64,000 bases of DNA from Terriglobia bacterium. Its GTDB lineage: Bacteria; Acidobacteriota; Terriglobia; Bryobacterales; Bryobacteraceae. The translations under genes and the position numbers were made by a program. Below the pieces are notes generated by a model. That model was given only the letters and a program-made list of their open reading frames with translations, was not told the origin of the DNA and did no database searches. The number at the start of each line of letters is the position of its first letter. Position 1 is the first letter of the stretch. Location of the stretch: positions 1 through 64,000 of the forward strand of contig JAIQFN010000004.1 in assembly GCA_020073265.1 (NCBI GenBank), given 5' to 3'. Shown piece after piece: positions 59,604 through 64,000 of the stretch.

Positions 59604-60980
59604 ATGTTTGATGGTAAGTTCCGAACTTGGTTGGGAGCTGGCGCGCTTGCAGCGGGCTCCATCCTGTTGCTCACAACGTCCACATTTGGCGCCGAGCTGA
59701 CCGCTAAACAAGTGACATTCACCAAGGACGTCGCGCCCATTTTCCAGGCCAAGTGCCAGGAGTGCCATCGCACCGGTTCCATGGCGCCCATGTCGCTGGT
59801 CACGTTTGATGAGACCCGTCCCTGGGCGAAATCCATCCGCGAGCGCGTGATCCGCAGGCAGATGCCGCCCTGGCATATCGATCGGACGGTCGGTATCCAG
59901 AAGTTCAAGAACGATATGTCGCTCTCCGACGACCAGATCAACACCATCGTCAGTTGGGTCGACTCCGGCGCTCCGCAGGGAAATCCCAAGGACATGCCGC
60001 CTCCCAAGCAGTGGCCCGGCGACAACGAGTGGCGCGCTGTTGCCGAGCTGGGCCAGCCCGATTTCATCGTCGAGGCTGAAGCGTACACCATGCCGGCGCA
60101 CCATCAGGACGTCTGGTGGAGACCTTCCACCGATGTTCCCGTCACTGAGCCGCGTTGGGTGAAGGCCGTCGAGATGCGGCCCACCGCGGCGCCCGGCCGC
60201 AGAATCATTCATCACGCGGTCGCGTATCTGGACCAGGATGAATCGCAGAATGGCAATTCGGCCGATCGCGCCTCTGCCTTAGGCGGTCGCGGAATGCTGA
60301 TGGAATGGGCCATCGGCAAGGGTTACGATTTGTACCGCCCGAACACCGGCAAGCTGCTGCTGCCCGGTTCGAAGATTTCCTGGGATGTCCATATTCACGC
60401 CGTCGGCGAAGAGATCAAGTCCGGCGTGCAACTGGGCGTCTGGCTGTACCCGAAAGGGCAGGAGCCCAAGTACCGCACTTACCTGACCGCGTTTCAGGGC
60501 GTGCGCAGAGGCGGCATCGATATCCCGCCCAATACTATCAGCGAGCACGAGGGCTTCACCGTGCTGAGGCAGCCCGCCATTCTCGAAAACTTCCAGCCGC
60601 ATATGCATCTGCGCGGCAAGGCCATGGAGTTGGAGGCAATTCTGCCCGACGGCACGCAGCAGATTGTGAGCTACGTCGGAAACTTCAACTTCAACTGGAT
60701 GACCAACTATATCTACGCCGATGACGCCGCGCCGGTGTTCCCGAAAGGCACGGTGATCAAGGTGACGGCCTGGCACGACAACACGCGAGCCAATCCGAAC
60801 AATCCGGATCCGGACCAGCAGGTTACTTACGGGGATCGCACTGTCGACGAAATGGCGCACGGCTGGGTAAACGTGACTTACATCAGCGATGATGATTACA
60901 ACCAGTGGGCGGCCGAACACAAGCCGAAGCGCGAAGCCTTCAACGGTGCGCCTGCTGCGCCTGCATCCAACCGTAAGTAA
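59604..60980 (+). CDS. Secreted heme / copper monooxygenase-like protein
   Basis: This 458-residue protein starts at ATG 59,604, with AGGAGG seven bases upstream. After a signal peptide (GALAAGSILLLTTSTFGAEL) comes a heme motif, CQECHRTGSMAPMSLVTFDE, with MPPWH as second ligand region. The C-terminal 300 residues resemble the two-domain copper type II monooxygenase fold: RIIHHAVAYLD, VHIHAVGEEIKSG and NFQPHMHLRGKAMELEAILP hold the candidate copper His residues. It could hydroxylate a substrate using electrons from the heme domain. A strong terminator follows at 60,997. Confidence 0.75.
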   Translation: MFDGKFRTWLGAGALAAGSILLLTTSTFGAELTAKQVTFTKDVAPIFQAKCQECHRTGSMAPMSLVTFDETRPWAKSIRERVIRRQMPPWHIDRTVGIQKFKNDMSLSDDQINTIVSWVDSGAPQGNPKDMPPPKQWPGDNEWRAVAELGQPDFIVEAEAYTMPAHHQDVWWRPSTDVPVTEPRWVKAVEMRPTAAPGRRIIHHAVAYLDQDESQNGNSADRASALGGRGMLMEWAIGKGYDLYRPNTGKLLLPGSKISWDVHIHAVGEEIKSGVQLGVWLYPKGQEPKYRTYLTAFQGVRRGGIDIPPNTISEHEGFTVLRQPAILENFQPHMHLRGKAMELEAILPDGTQQIVSYVGNFNFNWMTNYIYADDAAPVFPKGTVIKVTAWHDNTRANPNNPDPDQQVTYGDRTVDEMAHGWVNVTYISDDDYNQWAAEHKPKREAFNGAPAAPASNRK

Positions 60981-60996
60981 GGAAGACTAACGAAGA

Positions 60997-61027
60997 GGAG
61001 CAGTCGCGCGCAGGCTGCTCCTTTTTT
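60997..61027 (+). terminator. Rho-independent terminator
   Basis: GGAGCAG (60,997-61,003) pairs with CTGCTCC (61,015-61,021) around an 11-nt loop, followed by six T (61,022-61,027). It ends the transcript of the copper/heme protein gene 16 bp after its stop. Confidence 0.85.
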
Positions 61028-61060
61028 GTCTCGATTCGCATGGGGGAGAGTATTTGCAAG

Positions 61061-61939
61061 ATGAAACTGCAGCGGTCTAGCTTGGCTGGAATGAGCGTGG
61101 TGGCCGTGCTGGCATGCGGTACGCTTGCGCGCGGCCAACAGTCCTTGCCCTTGGAACCTCCACACGAGGCCGGGACCAGCGTTACGGCCGTTTATGAAGG
61201 CTGGTTCCAGAACCCGGACGGCACCTACAGCCTGCTGGTCGGATATCTCAACCGGAACGAAAAACAGGAAATCGACATCGCCATCGGACCCAACAACAAG
61301 ATCGAACCCGGCGGACCCGATCGCGGCCAGCCCACCCACTTCCTCACCGGCCGGCAGTGGGGCATGTTCGCTATCAAGGTTCCGAAGGACTTCGGCGAGA
61401 ACAAGCTGACCTGGACCATCGTCGCCAACAACAAACCCACCTCGATCCCGGTTTGGCTGAACAAGGATTACGAGATCTCGCCGTTCATCGAAGCCGCCGT
61501 TGGAAACACTCCACCGGTCCTGAAATTTGAAGAGAACGGATCATCGGTTCAAGGCCCGCAGGGAATGAACACCAAGCTCACGGCGACAGTGGGCGCTCCG
61601 CTGTCGCTCACCACCTGGCTCGCCGACGACGGCAAGTGGACCTCCAACTCGGGCGCCAGGCCTCGCAACCAGAGCCCCATTCCGGTGATCGTTACGTGGA
61701 CCAAGTACCGCGGCCCGGGCCCAGTGACCTTCGACAAAGTGAAGCCGCAAGTCCAGAAGCTCGAAAGCCCGGACGCCAAGTTCCCATTTCACGGGAAGGC
61801 GACCGCCACCGCCACTTTCGGTCAACCCGGCGAGTACGTTTTGCACGTCACCATCAACGACTACTCCGGCGAAGGCGGCGGCGGTGGTTTTCAATGCTGC
61901 TGGACCAACGGAACCGTCAACGTCTCCGTCAAGCCCTGA
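61061..61939 (+). CDS. Secreted protein of unknown function
   Basis: This is a 292-residue protein with a signal peptide (SLAGMSVVAVLACGTLARGQ). The mature part has an Ig-like look: TAVYEGWFQNPDGTYSLLVG, YLNRNEKQEIDIAIGPNNK, and later ATFGQPGEYVLHVTINDYSG with a Gly-rich loop before CCWTN, a rare vicinal Cys pair. ATG 61,061 has GGGGAGAG upstream and is preferred to the ATG at 61,040. Homologues sit next to heme or copper proteins like the preceding gene, so it may be a partner of that system. No domain name is certain. Confidence 0.65.
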   Translation: MKLQRSSLAGMSVVAVLACGTLARGQQSLPLEPPHEAGTSVTAVYEGWFQNPDGTYSLLVGYLNRNEKQEIDIAIGPNNKIEPGGPDRGQPTHFLTGRQWGMFAIKVPKDFGENKLTWTIVANNKPTSIPVWLNKDYEISPFIEAAVGNTPPVLKFEENGSSVQGPQGMNTKLTATVGAPLSLTTWLADDGKWTSNSGARPRNQSPIPVIVTWTKYRGPGPVTFDKVKPQVQKLESPDAKFPFHGKATATATFGQPGEYVLHVTINDYSGEGGGGGFQCCWTNGTVNVSVKP

Positions 61940-61980
61940 GCTAGCCGGGCAGTGGACTATGAAAGCCCACTGCCGTTAGC
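61940..61980. terminator. Bidirectional terminator hairpin
   Basis: GGCAGTGG (61,948-61,955) pairs with CCACTGCC (61,967-61,974), and GCTA/TTAGC at the outer ends extends the stem. It fills the 45 bp between two converging genes and could stop both transcripts. Confidence 0.6.
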
Positions 61981-61984
61981 CGAA

Positions 61985-64000
61985 TCAGAACGTAATTCGC
62001 GCCGCCACCTGCAGTGCGCGCGGACCACCGCTGCCGAACACCGGGTTGACGCGGCTGGTCGGGATGCCGAAGGTGAAGGTCGGGTTGGTGGCCACCCCGG
62101 CGGCCGTCGTCGGCCGCACCACGCCCTGCAAGGTCCCGCTGTAACCGGTGAGGTTGGCGATGTTGAACAGGTTGAACGCCTCGCCGATCAGCAAGAGCTT
62201 GAAGCGTTCGGCCAACGCGAAGGTCCGCGTGATGCGTAGATCGTGCGTCAGGAAGCTGTCGGCAGGCTGGAAATTATCCGGCAGCACCACGTAGGGATAG
62301 GCTGAACCCGTGGTGTCGCGGTTGGCGCGGCCAATTGTGCTCAACGGCGTGTTGGGCGGCGCCGGATACGTCGCGTTGTATGCGTCCACCAGTTTCCGGA
62401 TGTCCCCGATGCTGGTATCCCCGCCGAAAGTATTGTTCCCGGTGCCCGGCAGGTTGAAGATCCTGGTGCCGTCGCCGTTGACGTCGAACGAGCCGAGTCT
62501 GACCGAAATCGGCGCGCCGCTCGCCATATCCATCGAGGTCGAAAGCTGCCATCCGTTCACCACCTGGCGCACGAATGCGTTGCCTCCGTTGAACGCGGGA
62601 ACCTGCCAGATCGCGCTGGCGGTCACGCGGTGCGTGCGCGTTCCCCCCACGGTGCCATAGCCCTCGAAGAGGTTGTCGTAGTTGTTGATGCCGGTGAATC
62701 CTTTGTTGCGAGTCAGCGCGTACGACGTGCTGAACTGCAGCCCGTGCGACATGCCGCGGTTGAGTTGGAACTGCAGCGATTGATACCGCGACAGCATTCC
62801 CGGCTCGCCTAAATCGATGCCGCCGAGCGAGCACTCGGCGCGCGGGTCCTTGGCCTGAGCCGCGGTGCACTGCGGCAGCACGGGGTTGCGTGTCACCGTT
62901 GCGGTGCCGGAAGCCGCCAGCGTATAGCTGCCGATCCGGTTGAACCGGTTCAGATCCACCCACTCGCCTTCATACACGCCGAAATGAACGGCACGGCTCA
63001 TGACGTAGTCTACCGACAACACCGTACGCGGAAGAATCTCGCGCTGCACGCCGAGATTGACCTGGAAGGTATAAGGAGTCTTGAAGCTCTGGTCGAGAAC
63101 GATATCGTTGAGCTGCGGACCCTGCACCGTCTTGACGACATCCACGTTGCGAATGCTCAGGTCCTTGCCCGTATAGATGGCTGCGGCCGCCACCTGTGCC
63201 TTGATCGTTGGCAGGTAGTTCAACATATCAGCAGCGGTGAACTGCACCGGCGTGGTGAAGTTCAGAGTCGCCGGCTGGCCGGGCTGGCCCGCCTTGGGAT
63301 TGGCGATGCCTGTCGAATCGGACTGTGTCAGGCCAATTCCAGCCGGTGCATTCAGCACCAGGTCCTGCAGCGTCAAGTAATCCACGTTACCCGAGGCGTG
63401 ATGCAGCGAGGCCCCCGCGCGAATCACCGTCCGCTGGCTCTTGCCGATGCTCCAGGCCAGACCCACAGTGGGATCGAAATCGCGATATTGGCTCGGAACC
63501 GTTCCAAGGTCGCTTGCACCCAGCAGCGGAGCCAGGAACCCAGAGCGCGTGGTGTTGTGGAACACCAGGTTGGTTTCATGCGACCAGCCCAGCCCGTAGG
63601 TGAGCGTCACGCCTTTGCGAATCGACCACGCATCCTGGGCGTACGCGCGGCTCAGCAGATTGTGCCAGATTTTGCTGTCCAAATAGTTCACGGGCTGACC
63701 GGCATCGCCGAAGCCAATTGTCAGCGAGCCAGTCACCGGTAATTGGTTCAACTCCGCGAAAGTCGGCGTGAGGCCGGTTGCGCCGACGTGCAGGCTGGCC
63801 GGCAGAGCGTTGTAGATGGCCGGATTGGCGGCCTGCAGCGTGGCCGGCGCGATGGCAGCGAAACTGCCCTGCAGATTGCGCGACCAGCTTCCATGCGAGA
63901 CGTTCTCTTCCAGATTGACCCCGAATCGGAAGCGATGCGCGCCCTTGATCCAGGTCAAGCCGTCGGTCACCTGGTAAGTTCGCGGGTTGCGATCCTGGGG
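61985..64000 (-). CDS. TonB-dependent receptor, C-terminal part, cut by window edge
   Basis: The frame is open to the window end, so the N-terminus (plug and regulatory domain) is missing. About 671 residues are seen. It begins PRTYQVTDGLTWIKGAHRFR, then FGVNLEENVSHGSWSRNLQG, the barrel start of Oar/CarboxypepD_reg-type receptors. Many strand-like segments follow (VNLGVQREILPRTVLSVDYV, LQFQLNRGMSHGLQFSTSYA). It ends in the final beta-strand ALQVAARITF, with a terminal Phe needed for outer-membrane insertion. Such receptors import large or scarce substrates, or bind polysaccharides. It is convergent with the gene before it. Confidence 0.85.
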   Translation of the reverse strand, partial: PQDRNPRTYQVTDGLTWIKGAHRFRFGVNLEENVSHGSWSRNLQGSFAAIAPATLQAANPAIYNALPASLHVGATGLTPTFAELNQLPVTGSLTIGFGDAGQPVNYLDSKIWHNLLSRAYAQDAWSIRKGVTLTYGLGWSHETNLVFHNTTRSGFLAPLLGASDLGTVPSQYRDFDPTVGLAWSIGKSQRTVIRAGASLHHASGNVDYLTLQDLVLNAPAGIGLTQSDSTGIANPKAGQPGQPATLNFTTPVQFTAADMLNYLPTIKAQVAAAAIYTGKDLSIRNVDVVKTVQGPQLNDIVLDQSFKTPYTFQVNLGVQREILPRTVLSVDYVMSRAVHFGVYEGEWVDLNRFNRIGSYTLAASGTATVTRNPVLPQCTAAQAKDPRAECSLGGIDLGEPGMLSRYQSLQFQLNRGMSHGLQFSTSYALTRNKGFTGINNYDNLFEGYGTVGGTRTHRVTASAIWQVPAFNGGNAFVRQVVNGWQLSTSMDMASGAPISVRLGSFDVNGDGTRIFNLPGTGNNTFGGDTSIGDIRKLVDAYNATYPAPPNTPLSTIGRANRDTTGSAYPYVVLPDNFQPADSFLTHDLRITRTFALAERFKLLLIGEAFNLFNIANLTGYSGTLQGVVRPTTAAGVATNPTFTFGIPTSRVNPVFGSGGPRALQVAARITF

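Overview
The window looks like an acidobacterial chromosome of the Solibacter/Bryobacter type. This rests on gene content, not on a search: Planctomycete/Acidobacteria-type DUF1592 and DUF1552 pairs next to secreted ankyrin proteins, a large TonB-dependent receptor, a PQQ dehydrogenase with dedicated cytochromes, a KdpFABC pump with stand-alone KdpD sensor domains, and a remnant of an acidobacterial VWFA-like gene.

Region 1 (1 to about 11,043) is a mobile element. The left edge cuts an IS630-type transposase. It is followed by an excisionase-like HTH gene, a DUF3854/RecA-like replication protein with an iteron-like array just behind it, a tyrosine recombinase at the end of a tightly coupled minus-strand operon that also holds a 25-codon stub of a serine recombinase, and a minus-strand run of small phage-type genes (one frameshifted) starting at a XRE-type regulator. 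No terminase large subunit, portal or capsid gene is visible, so it resembles a degraded prophage or phage satellite. It ends at a tRNA-Thr(CGT) 3' half (10,999-11,043).

Region 2 (11,044-38,226) lies between that tRNA 3' half and a second, degenerate copy (38,227-38,271, 39 of 45 bases identical, same orientation). It carries a potassium/stress gene set: a broken KdpD C-terminal histidine kinase, KdpE, a membrane-anchored Ser/Thr kinase, a DUF2254 membrane protein, a SecD-SecF fusion, kdpFABC with two extra small genes, two stand-alone KdpD sensor proteins, a methyltransferase, a 1,874-residue DUF4118/PAS/GAF/SpoIIE/HATPase sensor, a STAS protein and glycogen phosphorylase. Three promoters (before the Ser/Thr kinase, the SecDF unit and the kdp unit) share the same layout: four tandem 11-bp repeats, a 5-bp spacer and a TATCCT-like -10 box. 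This is a probable KdpE regulon.

Region 3 (38,281-42,991, minus) is an NAD-linked formate dehydrogenase. The catalytic subunit contains an in-frame TGA at the active-site Cys/Sec position, followed by a bacterial SECIS hairpin, so it is almost certainly a selenoprotein. Its N-terminal Fe-S part is a separate gene at the other end of the operon.

Region 4 (43,040-54,336, minus) is two copies of a secreted module (DUF1592 heme protein, DUF1552 Tat protein, ankyrin protein) placed ankyrin to ankyrin, ending with a cytochrome c'-like gene. Region 5 (54,609-64,000) is mostly plus-strand: a diheme cytochrome, a PQQ alcohol dehydrogenase with the lanthanide-type DYD motif, an FmdB-like protein, several secreted heme or copper proteins, and a convergent, truncated TonB-dependent receptor. 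The PQQ dehydrogenase and the formate dehydrogenase could both serve C1 or alcohol oxidation, but that link is inference.
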